A stretch of DNA of 64,000 nt from Phyto melanocephala (GCA_941918925.1 OW799235.1:108689076-108753075); one strand, 5' to 3'; counted from the first letter of the stretch, positions 23,380-34,907 are shown. Notes: generated by a model not told the origin, from the letters alone. Numbers and translations: made by a program.

Positions 23380-23968
23380 CAGTGACAAAATTTTGGCATG
23401 TTGAAATAAAAAAATTTTTAAAGTTCACCATTTTATGTCTGTTTTAAGAAAAAAAAAGCCATTATTGTAAAATATATATGATACTATAATATCAAAATGG
23501 AATGAAAAGGTAAAGAAGCTACTGTGGAAGGGAAAAAATTATTTTAAATGTTCGAAAACAAAATAAAACTGCTAAAGAAATATCGAAGATGGCCAAAAGG
23601 CCGAAATTTTCAATTACTAAATAATATCGTCTTCAAAAACTGCCGTGGAATTGAAGGAGTTAATTGGTAAACAAATTCACCCGAAGACTTTTCGCAAACG
23701 CTCTATGATGCTAGTTGTAGCGCCCGAGTATATATGTATATCAAAGTAAACAAAGAAAAATAAGTTAATTTTCCCAAAAGAATATTTTTCCAAAGAAACA
23801 GATTTTTGGGACGCTGTTATATGGTCAAATGAAAGTAAATTTAATATTGGTGAAAAGAGGGAACATAACAAACGTTAACCATTTAAAGACGATATCAAGA
23901 AAAAAGGTTTGTAAACCAAGTATTAGGTAACAATTAGTTTTTCCTTTTATTTAATTTTTGTCACACTG
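23380..23968 (+). pseudogene. Tc1-like transposase relic
   Basis: The ends pair as CAGTGACAAAATTTT and, reverse-complemented, CAGTGTGACAAAAATT. The interior reads NVRKQNKTAKEISKMAKRP (HTH), then KTFRKRSMMLV, then KETDFWDAVIWSNESKFNIG, which matches the Tc1 segment around WSDESKF. The catalytic Asp is replaced by Asn. Frames shift and stops occur. It sits directly after the Tigger element. Confidence 0.7.
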
Positions 23969-23989
23969 AAATGTAAACCATATTACAAA

Positions 23990-24662
23990 CAACAAGTAAG
24001 ATCACTATACCCACCACCAATTTGATGTACTTTTATAGCACAGAATTTATTTTTTTGTTATTAACAGTAATCGCTGTGGAATAATCTCTTTACACTAAAA
24101 TATGTATCATTTTCTTTGTATAACTTCTATATGCTAGTAAAATGTTTTCGTAAATTTAGTCTAATAAAGTAACTGCTAATAAATACAACTTAGATATTTC
24201 AATACAGTCATTTCTCTTTCCAAAATCTTTATTCATAGAGAAATTATATGAATTTAAGATAAAGCGTTGTATGGGATGTGGGCGTGTCACATTTATTTTC
24301 CGTTAGTACAAAGCCTATGATCAAAAAGCAATGCTTACAAATATCATCTAATCAAATCATACATCTAATTTTGTCGGATATATTAGATTTTAAATTTTGA
24401 ATATACCGAAAAAGACACTGCGCGGTATAAATTTTCGAATGTTTTGTTTTTCTAGCAAAATTTGAGTCCCCTAGCCTTTTCCGTCCGACCTCAATCGTGC
24501 GTTCAACAGACGGACAGACGGATGGACATAGCTAGATCGTCATAAAATGAAATCAGGAATCAGAAATATACACCTTATGGGGTCTAAAATGGATATTTCG
24601 ATGTGTAACAAACGGAATGACAAAATCAATATATCCCCACCATCTTTTTGGTGGCGGGAATA
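23990..24662 (-). mobile_element. Helentron-like family 3 copy
   Basis: On the minus strand it begins with CCCGCCACCAAAAAGATGGTG and the GGGGATATATTGATTTTGTC block, then TTAGACCCCATAAGGTGTAT and CCATCCGTCTGTCCGTCTG, and ends toward CTTACTTGTT at 23990. The GATTCGGC hairpin is lost. The inner part resembles the units at 13020-13540. Confidence 0.65.
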
Positions 24663-25242
24663 AAAACATATTTTAAAAGTATAAATCATATATTATTTTA
24701 TAAAAAAAGCATTGGAATTTGCAACATATATTATCTTTACAATTATTACATTAAGTGGAACCACACGCTTATTTAAAAATAAGCCCGTTGAGGAACGAAT
24801 ATATCTGTCCAGCACTGTATGCTCATAATTTTAATTTTCTTTATGATTTTTATTAAACTTTTATTTTTTTCGATCTTATGTTATTAAACTTTGTCTATTA
24901 TGTGAAAGATTACATTTCATTAAAAATTTCTATACAGATTTTCAAAGTGCCACTTCCATAGAAAATATTATTGTACATTTGTTTTCTATCGACTTGGTAA
25001 CTTTGTTGTTTTTGTTGACAAAAATTGTTAGTAAAACTGGTTGCCTGTTCGTATACACAAGATATTTTCTAAAACGTTAATGTGTTATTTAAAACATTTT
25101 CTGTTGAAACTTTGAAAATGTTAAAGCATACTTTTAGGCATTTGATAAAAAATATTGTTATGGTTTGCCATCAAAGTGAATTTTATTTTGCTTCTACAAA
25201 TTTGTATTTAACTTGTATTATTAATGGTAGTTCACTTTTTAT
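24663..25242. other. AT-rich spacer, no gene seen
   Basis: No supported feature. Confidence 0.4.
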
Positions 25243-26780
25243 TATACCCTTCACACAGTGAACAAGTAACAGTGCTATATTCGGCCGTGCCGAATCTTAT
25301 ATACCCTTCACAACGTGTAGTCATGCAATAACAATTGTTTGTATCACCATTCATCCCATATAAAATACGTGCATACGTACACGTTAGAATAAATGTGGCA
25401 TCGAATCCCAGCTGAGCCAAAAAAATTTTATTTTATTTTATTTAATATATTATTTATATTTTATTATTTTTTTTTATATTTTTTTTTACATTTTTAAAAA
25501 AAATTTTTTTAGAAAAATTTTTAAAAAATTTTTTTAAATTTTTTTTTTAAATTTTTTTAAAATTTTTTTTTGTAGTTTTTTTTTATTATTTTTTTCTTAT
25601 TTTTAATATTTTTTTTTTTTAATTTTTTTTGTTTGGTATGTTTTTTACATGTATGTATGTATGTATGTTGTTGTTGTAATTGTGAAAAAAAACGAGGTGG
25701 TCGTGGTTTTTTGCTCATATCTCAGAAAGTTATGGGGCGATTGTGCTGAATTTCAATAGCGATTCATTCCTGGATATTTCCAAGAGATTGATACCATATA
25801 CAGATCTGAGAAACATATAGTTGCTTCTAAAAGTTGATTTCAACCAACACACGGACAGACGGGCAGACGGACAGACGGACAGACGGTCAGGGCTTAATCG
25901 ACTCCTCTATTCATAAGCTTTCAGAAAATATATACTTTATGGGGTCGGAAATTAAAATTGTAGAAATTACAAACGGAATGACAAAGCTATATATACCCTT
26001 GTGCACCACAGGTGAAGGGTATAAAAAGGGTATATATAGGTTTGTCATTCCGTGTGAAATTTCTACAATTTTGATTTCCGACCCCATAAAGTATATATTT
26101 TCCGAAAGCTTATGAATAGGGGAGTCGATTAAGCCCTGTCAGTCTGTCCGTCTGACCGTCTGTCCGTGTGTATGTTGAAATCAACTTTTTGAAGCCCCCC
26201 GACATAGGTTGGACCCGGGTAAGGTATTAAAATATCAGAAATATTCGGGAGTAGATCGCTATTGAAAATCAGAAACATCGGTACATAAACAACTGAGATA
26301 TGAGCAAAAACCCACGACCACCTCGATTTTTTTTCACAAAAACAACATTACAACAACAACATACATACATACAAACGTGCATACTGGTTAGAGAAAACGT
26401 GGCATCGAATCCCAACTGAGCCAAAAAAAAATTTTTTTTAATTTTTTTAAAAAATTTTTTTTAATTTTTTTTTTTATTTTTTTTATTTTTTTTTATTTTT
26501 TATTTAATATATTATTTATATTTTTATTCTTATATTTTTTTTTTTAATTTTTTTTTATTTTTTTTTTTGTTTTATATATGTATATTATATATAATAATTT
26601 TTTTTTAATTTTTTTTTTTAAATTTTTTTTTAAATTTTTTTTTTCGTTTTTTTAACATACATACGTGTACGTATTTCATATGGGATGAATGGTGATACAA
26701 GCAACTGTTATTGCATGACTACACGTTGTGAAGGGTATATAAGATTCGGCATGGCCGAATATAGCACTCTTACTTGTTTT
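25243..26780 (+). mobile_element. Helentron-like family 1a copy, split by a family 1b insertion
   Basis: The 1a element runs TATACCCTTCACACAGTGA (25243-25261) and resumes AAAAGGGTATATATAGG at 26024, ending with hairpin and CTTGTT near 26780. The uninterrupted 1a sequence, seen at 27921, 36552 and 45007, reads CACAGTGAAAAAGGGTATAT, so nothing was lost or duplicated at the break. Confidence 0.85.
25262..26023 (-). mobile_element. Helentron-like family 1b element nested in the 1a copy
   Basis: On the minus strand it runs from TATACCCTTCACCTGTGGTG to the tail GAATATAGCACTGTTACTTGT. It is 762 bp and lies between two A residues of the host element (T and T on its own coding orientation), with no target duplication. 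This defines the real ends of the family and fits Helentron insertion between T and T. Confidence 0.85.
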
Positions 26781-27920
26781 TCTTATAATTTCTTTAAACA
26801 GTTTTCACTTTTAGCTTATTATTCATAAATTCATATAAACTGCACAAACACTCATTATGCCTAATTTATAGTGTACTAATAGTAATCTAAATTTTTTTTT
26901 AAATTTATTTTAAGACCATAAATTATTACTTGCACACTGTGTGCTTGGAATAGCAATTATTTGGTAGAATATATTATTGGTTGCAAACACAAGTACTGTA
27001 CAATATAGTTAAAAAACATATGACTTCTTTTAACTTTCTTTAAAATCTTAAATTTTTGTGTCTTTAGTGGTTATAAATTAGGTTTTCAAGTTTCAACTCT
27101 ACACTATCTTAAACTTTAAATAATTTGTGCAAATAAAATGACATTGAGTTTCTTAACTTCTTGCTGTTTTAATATTATGTTTTACTGTTTTGTGATCGTT
27201 TTTGTTTTGTAAGCCACACTCTACTTAATACGCTTATAATTGGCTAACAGATGCTTTAAAAGACATCCATTCACGACGACATACAGACAGATAAACTAAA
27301 TTCAGTGTAGTGTTAAATATTTTAATACTGCTGAAAATTTAGTTAAACGAAACTAAATAATGGAAGTAATATTTATTTGTTTATTGGGTTCAAGTTTATA
27401 TCAATTTTACTTGTGTATATGCCATATAATATTTACAAAAATTTCGGAAAAAATTTGAAATGTTATAAGTTTTATTTTATGAAAAAAAAAACAGAATTAA
27501 AAAAATCAATAGGCCAAAAAATTTTACTTTTTCTTAATATTTGATGTTTATAAGACCAACCGGAAAATACATTTTTTTATAATAAATAAATTATAATTAT
27601 CGGAGATTTTATTGATATTATAACTTTAAAAATTTGTTTCATCCATTTGGTTTTGTCCATAATATTTGGTGACAAAATAATTTTATAAGATGCCAAATGT
27701 CGGCTATTATATATTTCAGTGGTAGTCGTAGTAGGCTTCGAGAGTGAAAACTCTTAGGCAAGTAAACGCTTATGTGATTTGTAATATAAGAGAGAGTATT
27801 ACTGCAGTTCTCGCTTTAGCATTTTAATTCCAAAAAAAAGATTTTTCTAGTTGAGCAATTGAGTTTTTTTCATCTTTCTTTTCCATGGCGATATGATTTC
27901 ATATGTAATTGTGGATTTTT
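26781..27920. other. AT-rich spacer, no gene seen
   Basis: No supported gene. A slightly more balanced stretch at 27700-27830 shows no convincing frame. Confidence 0.4.
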
Positions 27921-28782
27921 TATACCCTTCACACAGTGAAAAAGGGTATATATAGGTTTGTCATTCCGTGTGAAATTTCTACAATTTTGATTTCCGACCC
28001 CATAAAGTATATATTTTCTGAAAGCTTATGAATAGGGGAGTCGATTAAGCGCTGTCAGTCTGTCCGTCTGTCCGTCTGACCGTCTGTCCGTGTGTATGTT
28101 GAAATCAACTTTTTGAAGCCCCCCGACATCGCTTGGACTCGGGTGAGGTATTAAAATATCAGAAATATTCGGGAGTAGATCGCTATTGAAAATCAGAAAC
28201 ATCGGTACATAAACAACTGAGATATGAGCAAAAACCCACGACCACCTCGATTTTTTTTTCACAAAAGCAACATTACAACAACAACATACATACATACAAA
28301 CGTGTATACTGGTTAGAGAAAACGTGGCATCGAATCCCAGCTGAGCCAAAAAAATTTTTTTTTTAATTTTTTTTTAAATTTTTTTTTTTATTTTTTTTTT
28401 ATTTTTTTTTTTTATTTAATATATTATTTATATTTTTATTATTATTTTTTTTTTACTTTTTTTTTTTTAATTTTTTTTTTGTTGTGTATATATTATATAC
28501 ATAATAATTTTTTAAAAAAATTTTTTTTTTAAAAATTTTTTTTTTTTAAATTTTTTTTTTTTTTAAATTTTTTTTTTAAATTTTTTTTTTTTTTGTTTTT
28601 TTTAACATTCATACGTGAATTTATAATTTTACAATGGGACGTTTTTATATATGTATGTTTTTATATGTATGTACGTATTTCATATGGGATGAATGGTGAC
28701 ACAAACCACTGTTATTGCATGAATTCACGTTGTGAAGGGTATATAAGATTCGGCACGGCCGAATATAGCGCTCTTACTTGTT
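27921..28782 (+). mobile_element. Helentron-like element, family 1a, complete
   Basis: It runs from TATACCCTTCACACAGTGAA to GAATATAGCGCTCTTACTTG-TT. All blocks are present, including the AT-only core at about 28345-28600. Confidence 0.85.
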
Positions 28783-28999
28783 TTAATTTCTCTTATGTAA
28801 ATTTATAATAAATTGTTGAAAATTATTCTCTCTTAAGAACTTTATACAAAATAAATTTCTAAATAGTTTCTACTTGTATAGAATAATTTGCTTACATATT
28901 TATGCATTCCATCGTCAGCTAAATCATCTTGGTTTTTACAAGTATTCGTATTTAATATACGACAATTTTCCAGCATAAAATAATTTATCCAATCTCTTT
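28783..28999. other. Short AT-rich spacer
   Basis: No supported feature. Confidence 0.4.
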
Positions 29000-30116
29000 T
29001 ATACCCGTCACCAACAAAAAAAATGGTGGGGGTATATTCATTTTGTCATTCTGTTTGTAACACATCGAAATATCCATTTTAGACCCCTTAAAGTATATAT
29101 ATTCTGCATCGGGGCATGATTTCATGAGGATCTAGCTATGTTTATCCGTCTGTCCGTCTGTTGAAAACAGGATTGAAACCTAGACGGGAACTCCCGGGAA
29201 TTTGAGTTCTTTAATCTTCCCGATTTCCCTGGATTATTTTTCAGGATTTCGGGAAATGAAAAAAGCAGATGTTTATATTGTAATATTTCTTTTTCATAAA
29301 AATTTTTTCTTCAAGGTTTTTTTTTTAACTTTACATTTAAAAATATTTTTACAAATAATTTGATATACTTTTTGAGGTAATGTGTTAAAAAATTAAAAAA
29401 AACTCAGACCACGTTACCAATACTTCAAAATTTCTATCAAGAAAGTGTTAAAATTTTTTGAGGGAAGTGTTCAAAAAACCCCAACTATTGTTTATTTGCT
29501 AAATGCACTTTTAACTATTCGTCCAACATCGATATAAAGTGAACGAGTGTTTTCTGTAACAGGGCAATTTGTTAATTAAATCATAAATAAATAGACTTTC
29601 TGATCAGTCAGTAAACGTTTTGAGCATATTAAAAGATTTTTTTCGTCGTTAAAAATTTTTAGGTTATATTTTTTAATTATACATTGTATTTACATGTTTT
29701 TGAAATTGAATTCTAATGATTTTATTTTTGATCTCATAGCTGAAGTACCTGTATTTTTGTTTTTTGTGCTCATATTTGATCTCATATCTAGAGAATAATA
29801 TTTTTTTCAATAAAAAATATTTTTACTCAATTTATATTTTAATTTAAAGTTTCTTTATTAATTTTTATAGTTTTGAAGTATTTCTTTTACATTATAAACT
29901 ATTTTATGCTTTTAAATAAAAAGTTTTTTATTAATTTAAAACATATTTACTTTTTATTTGTTTTGCTGCGGTATCCCAGGAAACAGGGAAATAAATCTCA
30001 CATTCCCGGGAAACAAAAAATTGCGGGCAAAAAAAAAACCCCTAGCTATAACAGTATGGAAAATTGGTGGTGGGTATAAAAGATTCGGCACAGCCGAATA
30101 TATTGCTCTTGCTTGT
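29000..30116 (+). mobile_element. Helentron-like family 3 copy, interrupted by a hAT element
   Basis: The 5' part has TATACCCGTCACCAAC, GGTGGGGGTATATTCATTTTG and CCGTCTGTCCGTCTGTTGAAA. The 3' part at 30062-30116 reads AAATTGGTGGTGGGTATAAA, the GATTCGGCACAGCCGAAT hairpin and CTTGCTTGTT. The middle is replaced by the hAT insertion. Confidence 0.7.
29178..30050 (+). pseudogene. hAT transposon remnant with transposase dimerisation tail
   Basis: The outer parts hold an imperfect inverted pair around TCCCGGGAAT-TGAG (about 29205 and 29998). On the + strand 29510-29630 reads LTIRPTSI-SERVFSVTGQFVN and, after a frameshift, NRLSDQSVNVLSILK. This is the C-terminal dimerisation motif of hAT transposases (pattern PTSA-SERVFS-G then RLS--NV--L-FLK). 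Stops replace two residues and the frame shifts once, so it is dead. The exact boundaries and target duplication are unclear. Confidence 0.7.
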
Positions 30117-30445
30117 TATTATTCCAATTTTTAATTTATTATCTTTCTTTGGATTAAAAATAGTTAAATGTGATAATCTTCCATCTTTTTGTAATACAAA
30201 ACTGTTCGCCTTTAATATTTTATTCATCACTGCAAGTTCAGTGTAAATCAAAATGTTTTATTAACGTTTAATGACAGAAGATGTTGTAATCATTTAAAAC
30301 TATCTTGCACTTGGATAGATATATTAAATTTTGTCTATTTCTTTTTTTGTCAACACCATTCGCCTTACATGAATACCTTTAATACTATTTTTTATCGTTA
30401 GCCAATAGTAATTTTTCATAATTATATTGTACTTAAGATTTTATT
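30117..30445. other. AT-rich spacer
   Basis: No supported feature. Confidence 0.4.
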
Positions 30446-30654
30446 CAAGGCACATTTATTCATCAGGTAGTCTTGTTTCGTCAGCTGATTATTTTTTTCT
30501 TCACTTATTTTAAATTTCAGCTGTCAAAGTCTATAGATAAAAAACAATTTTTTCTCCTCTCTCATTTATTTCAAATGTCAAAATTCATTTTTAAAAAATG
30601 TAAACAAAAAAATTCTCTCCGAACTGCAATTACCTGATGAATTAATATGCCTTG
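30446..30654. mobile_element. CAAGGCA MITE, second copy
   Basis: It starts CAAGGCACATTTATTCATCA and ends TACCTGATGAATTAATATGCCTTG, the same length and interior blocks as 18803-19011. The flanks share a TTTTATT string but no clean 9-bp duplication. Confidence 0.8.
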
Positions 30655-30656
30655 GT

Positions 30657-30662
30657 TTTATT
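30657..30662 (-). terminator. Possible poly(A) signal AATAAA
   Basis: It lies about 39 bp downstream, on the minus strand, of the stop of the candidate exon at 30701-30774, just outside the MITE. Confidence 0.3.
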
Positions 30663-30700
30663 ATTATTTTCTGTTTTTTACAAATTATAATCACTTTCTG

Positions 30701-30774
30701 TCATGTTCTTAAAGTCATGTCCATTTCTCCCTTCCAAACTTGCTTCAATTGTTCTGTTGTTAGTATAGGTGCCT
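30701..30774 (-). CDS. Candidate terminal exon, unknown gene
   Basis: On the minus strand a good acceptor (CATACCATTTTTACTTGACAG) is followed by two bases and then APILTTEQLKQVWKGEMDMT and LRT-stop, with AATAAA 39 bp further. The frame is also open upstream to an ATG at about 30809 (MLKALAYHFYLTE...), so a 36-codon small ORF is an alternative. The composition looks more coding than the flanks. I do not recognise the protein, and no upstream exon was found. It could be a decayed element fragment. Confidence 0.25.
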
Positions 30775-30814
30775 CTGTCAAGTAAAAATGGTATGCAAGA
30801 GCTTTTAACATTTA

Positions 30815-31715
30815 GCCAACAATTATCTAATTGCTAAACGGTGAAGAAATAGTTACCATTTAATTTTTTTTTTATTTATGCTAAACTGTGATTAAAGAAT
30901 GGGCACTCAATCGACTGGAAACATATTTTTTATTTATTGGTTTTAGTTCATTTTTTTATGTTTTTAAAGAAGTGTGACACTTTGAGGTCTTCTAGAAACG
31001 TTTTTTAAGCTTTTAAATGATTAATTAGTTCAGACATAATTGTTTTAAAAATTAATATGTATATCAATCAATTCCCTGTATAAAATCTACTCTCAAAAAA
31101 AAATTAATGATGCAAATTTTGAAATCTCGATGTTGTCTTGCAAGTATGTTATAAAGACTTTTGCTAATACATGATTCCAAACGTAATTCCAAAATTTGTA
31201 AAGAAATTGAAATTTTTTTTAATCTATATTTATTCAAACTTTTTATATAAATTTTATTGTAAATAATTTATTCTGGCTCAAGTTCATTTTCCTAAACTAT
31301 TATACTTCCTTAAACATTTAAATTTAATTGCAAGTATTTAGGAATACTGGAAAATTATTCCAATATAACATTTTATTTTTTTCACAATAAAAATATCAGC
31401 TAAACAAAGATCTTATTGCTGGTCCCAATATAATAACTAGGGGAGCCTATAATAATCTCCAAACAAAACTGAACACGAATAGCAGAGATTTTTATGTATG
31501 CATACAATGAAGTTTTTTATTAAAACTCGTATCCTGATGATGCTACACAAGGAGGTAGCGAAATATTGATCAAATAATATAAAATAAAACAAAAAGATTT
31601 TTTATTATTGAAAAGACCTTAAGCTTAAAAAACTATTATATATAATTTATTAAATATTAATAATTATTTACTTAAATGTTTATTATATATTTAAATATTT
31701 AATAAATAATCGCCC
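30815..31715. other. AT-rich spacer with a possible LINE 3' tail at 31430-31600
   Basis: The + strand near 31410-31480 reads LIAGPNIITRGAYNNLQTKL in one frame, and 31529-31580 has CCTGATGATGCTACACAAGG, reminiscent of LINE 3' ends. No complete feature is supported. Confidence 0.3.
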
Positions 31716-31801
31716 GTGAAATTAAATCACTCGGAATTGCCATTTTAGTGTTATTGTTTATAACAATAATGTCATGGCAATTCCGAGTGATTTAATTTCA
31801 C
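31716..31801. repeat. Perfect 28-bp inverted repeat (hairpin)
   Basis: Positions 31716-31743 and 31774-31801 are exact reverse complements (start GTGAAATTAAATCACTCGGA) separated by 30 bp, itself containing TTGTTTATAACAA. It could be a solo palindromic MITE or an end of the adjoining Tc1/mariner relic. Confidence 0.85.
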
Positions 31802-31849
31802 GCGGAATGCAAAACACAGGCGATTAAATAATATAACTCGGTATATATA

Positions 31850-32805
31850 AATTTATTCACTTTTTTAGGAAGGAAATCTGTCCATTTAAGATTTTATTGT
31901 TGCATTCCGTTACCTTTTTGGAAGAGGTGCTCCACTTACGTTTAAAGTCGGACATGTCTTGGAATACCTTTCTTGTGTTCTTTAATTCTGTTTAACATGA
32001 GTCAAACCCTTTCCGCCAAACCCAAGTTTAGGGCAGTGTGTGGACTTGAATTTCAAACTAACATTATAGTTTGAAAACTACTCAAGAATTTTTTTTTTCA
32101 TAGCGGCATGATGATAAATTGGTCCAAAAATATGAAGACACTCTGAACTGTTTTTTTAAAAATGGTAAAAGTCGCTTTTGTAGACTCTACATAACATATA
32201 TTCCGGTATTTATAGTGTCTGATATCACAAATGATTGACTTCTTTTGGCTCAACTGTAAATGACTTGCTTCTTGGAGAGTACTGTTTGACTGTTTTTGTC
32301 TGGTATTGTTCTTGAATATTACCTCGTCCATTAGACACATAAAAATCCTCATCGAGGAGTTGTAAAAGGTCTGCCAGTACATAAGTTTCATCATCCACAA
32401 CACAACAGCTATACTAAATTTGACTTAAACTTTTTTGATTATTCTTTTGCTTCTTATTTCTTTACCGCATTGCGATCTGAAACTTTCAGAACTTTATACG
32501 ACTGTAACTGAGCATTAGCTTTGGCTCTGCGCACAAAAGAATCGGAGCATTTAACTTTACAAGCTGCTTTTCTAATAGAAATGTTCGTTGCTCTTCGAAG
32601 GAGTTGTTCGACTTCTTTCGCTTCACCAATATTTGTTAGACCTTTTTTAACTTCCTATTTTTTTTTTAAATGTTTAAGTCTTCCTTATACTGTTTAATGG
32701 CTTTTGAAACAGTGTGACGATGAACCTTTAGATTTTTAGTTTGTATTCGATTTTTTTAAAAAGTTTAATTTATCTTTTCGCGTACTTTTTTCGCTGTCCA
32801 TTTCG
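31850..32805 (-). pseudogene. Tc1/mariner-superfamily transposase pseudogene
   Basis: On the minus strand, from high to low coordinates: a start MDSEKSTRKDKLNFLKK, a HTH region KGLTNIGEAKEVEQLLRR and KVKCSDSFVRRAKANAQL, then VVDDETYVLADLLQLLDEDF (first catalytic Asp pair), then LQKRLLPFLKKQ and FWTNLSSCRYE. In this last motif the usual FWPDLASCHY Asp is changed to Asn. The tail reads MSDFKRKWSTSSKKVT. Several stops and shifts break it. It resembles the maT/DD37D-type branch of Tc1/mariner. TIRs were not located. Confidence 0.75.
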
Positions 32806-33060
32806 ATCTAAATAACAGTTGAAAATAATTGATTTAGAAAAGATAATATCTGATTTATTTTTAAAAGCTAACGTGATTAAAAAATAATAATTTATTCCTC
32901 CAAGGATAAATTTTGGCTAGAATAGTGTGTATGTATACGTTTTTTCTGACTCACTCTTTAATATTCTTATTTATAGTAATTGTTTCATTAGCAACAGTAT
33001 CTTTACTACTTCTTATATTTTTTAGCTATAAATTTTAGATTTACTGAACATCATAAATCA
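32806..33060. other. AT-rich spacer
   Basis: No supported feature. Confidence 0.4.
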
Positions 33061-34418
33061 GGGGGCAAATTCTCGCATTCGTGATCGAAATACAACTCGT
33101 ATCGAAATTAATTTCGATAGCGTACAATTTTCTAATGATGTTACTCGACACGAAACGAATCGAGTTTTTAGTTCAGTGTTGTAAAGAATTTATTTTTTTC
33201 ATATTTTTTGAAACTAAAAAAAATTAAAGCGTATAAAAATTTTATGTACATAGGGATTTATTGCTATTTTTATTTCATTTCGATATCCATATTAAGTGTT
33301 TCTAACTCCTTTCTTCGTATTTGCAACTCTATTTCTTTAATTTGTTTGTCTAAGTATTGCTCCTTTTCCTTAATTTTTAGGCTTTTCTTTTTCATTTCAA
33401 TTAACTGAATATTCAGTTCGACATTCCTTTGTTTTAATTCAAGGTCTTGTTTTTTTATTTCTATAAGGGAATTTAATCTTTTTAGCATCTCCTTCTGGTA
33501 GTTTTCTGTAGTCATCATATTTTTTTTTAGCAAAGTAGTTTTTGTTTCCCTTTTCTTTACTCTATTTTTTATGTCTCCGTATATTATTCTTTTTTCTGTC
33601 ACTGATTCTCTAAATCATCATCTTCTATACATGAGGAGTGGTTACTGTCCGAGACTAATGACGAAGAAGTGCATGGCAAGTCGTTATTGTGATCTTCAGG
33701 TGCTATTACACTTAATTAATCACCCAAAGGTTTTAGGTTTGACTTTGGCTCTGCTTGTGTTTTTAAAACTGATCCAAAGCTTTGCACAGTCTTCAGACCC
33801 TAAACAGCGACTTATATGCCAGCAGCAGCTAAGATTTGTTCCTCTACTTGAGTGAAGATTTATTAAAAGAAAACTTCTTTTGTACATGTTGTTTTTGATC
33901 AGCGTATAAATAAACAAAAAAATCATTACTAAAAGTAAAACAATTTTTTCCGCCACATTTTCACATCTTTTATTGGTGGACCAGAAGCATTAAGTTTCGC
34001 GGCTAGTTGCTCCAAAAGTTGGTTAGCCCTCGCTTTCCCTTGCGAACTGTTCGGAAAAAGGCATTTTGCCAAATCTGTGTTCTTTGCCAAAAAATCCCTA
34101 AAGATCTCTTTTTGAGAATAATTTATTTTTGTTAACTTTGACTAGAAATATTACAATTTACTTAAAAAAATTTCATAAATTTTTAACTTACATTTTCTTT
34201 TCTGTTCACTTTTATACTTTAAAACGTAAACTCGATTGCTTTTTTGCTAACGAGTTTATACTCGCAAGGTTGCATAAGAAATGTAGCTCGTTATCGAATG
34301 CCATCATTAGAAATTTCGATAGTCGATACTCGATATCGTATGAGAGAATCCCAAAAGTAAGAAAACTCGCACGTTCGAATATAATTTCGCTCGTATACGA
34401 ATGCGAGAATCAGCCCCC
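33061..34418. mobile_element. TIR transposon carrying a Myb/SANT-like gene relic
   Basis: The left end GGGGGCAAATTCTCGCATTC is matched by the reverse complement of the right end, GGGGGCTGATTCTCGCATTC. Subterminal regions are rich in TCGATA/TCGTA strings. The only coding sequence is the minus-strand Myb/SANT-like relic. No DDE transposase is seen, so it is either non-autonomous or the second-gene part of a Harbinger-like element. No target duplication is clear. Confidence 0.7.
33270..34130 (-). pseudogene. Myb/SANT-like (Zeste-type) DNA-binding protein pseudogene
   Basis: On the minus strand the first block (about 34130-33935) reads NYSQKEIFRDFLAKNTDLAK, CLFPNSSQGKARANQLLEQL and AAKLNASGPPIKDVKMWRK, which fits the Myb/SANT-like domain shared by insect Zeste-like and MSANTD proteins. 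It continues in other frames as ADQKQHVQKKFSFNKSS and EEQILAAAGI, then an acidic linker, and ends with a 110-codon open frame (33602-33270) that is strongly coiled-coil (EIKKQDLELKQRNVELNIQL...). Stops and shifts separate the first three blocks. Lost introns could explain some breaks, but at least two stops lie inside conserved text. Such proteins occur as the second gene of PIF/Harbinger transposons and as domesticated genes. Confidence 0.7.
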
Positions 34419-34907
34419 AGAATTTAAAATTCGATATTTGTGTTTTTCTTTTTAAAAAATGTTAACTTTTTTAGATGTTTGTCTAGCAAAACACATGTGA
34501 TCATTATTAATATTTTTTTTTTTACAACTAAAAACCTGGATTTCCTAGAATTAAGCGAAAAAAAGTTTAAAAAAGAAATAAAATATGATTAAAATAATAA
34601 CAAATGATTGTTAATAAAAATGTAGGTTGTAATGATAGTTTAAAATAGACCAAGAATGAGAGAGAGTGTGAAAGGAGAAGAAATATAAGAGGAACTAGTG
34701 CTGGTACTAACAGCAAGACTAAAATAAACCTTCTAGATGTTGATCATACTGCCTAGTTTCTTACATACCAACGGCTGCTTAGTCAGGCCTGATGCCGTTC
34801 ACCGAATGAACTCGTATGTAACATCAAGTCAAGTCAAACTAAATTCAAGTCTTTTTTTCGTCTGCCTGTCCTTTCTCTCTACATAAGTATGATATAAATG
34901 TTTACAG
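34419..34907. other. Spacer, possibly intron
   Basis: AT-rich. It ends with a pyrimidine-rich acceptor-like stretch (CCTGTCCTTTCTCTCTAC...TTTACAG). Confidence 0.4.

Noticed and set aside
33571..33855. 94-codon plus-strand frame
   Set aside because: It is the antisense shadow of the Myb/SANT-like pseudogene.
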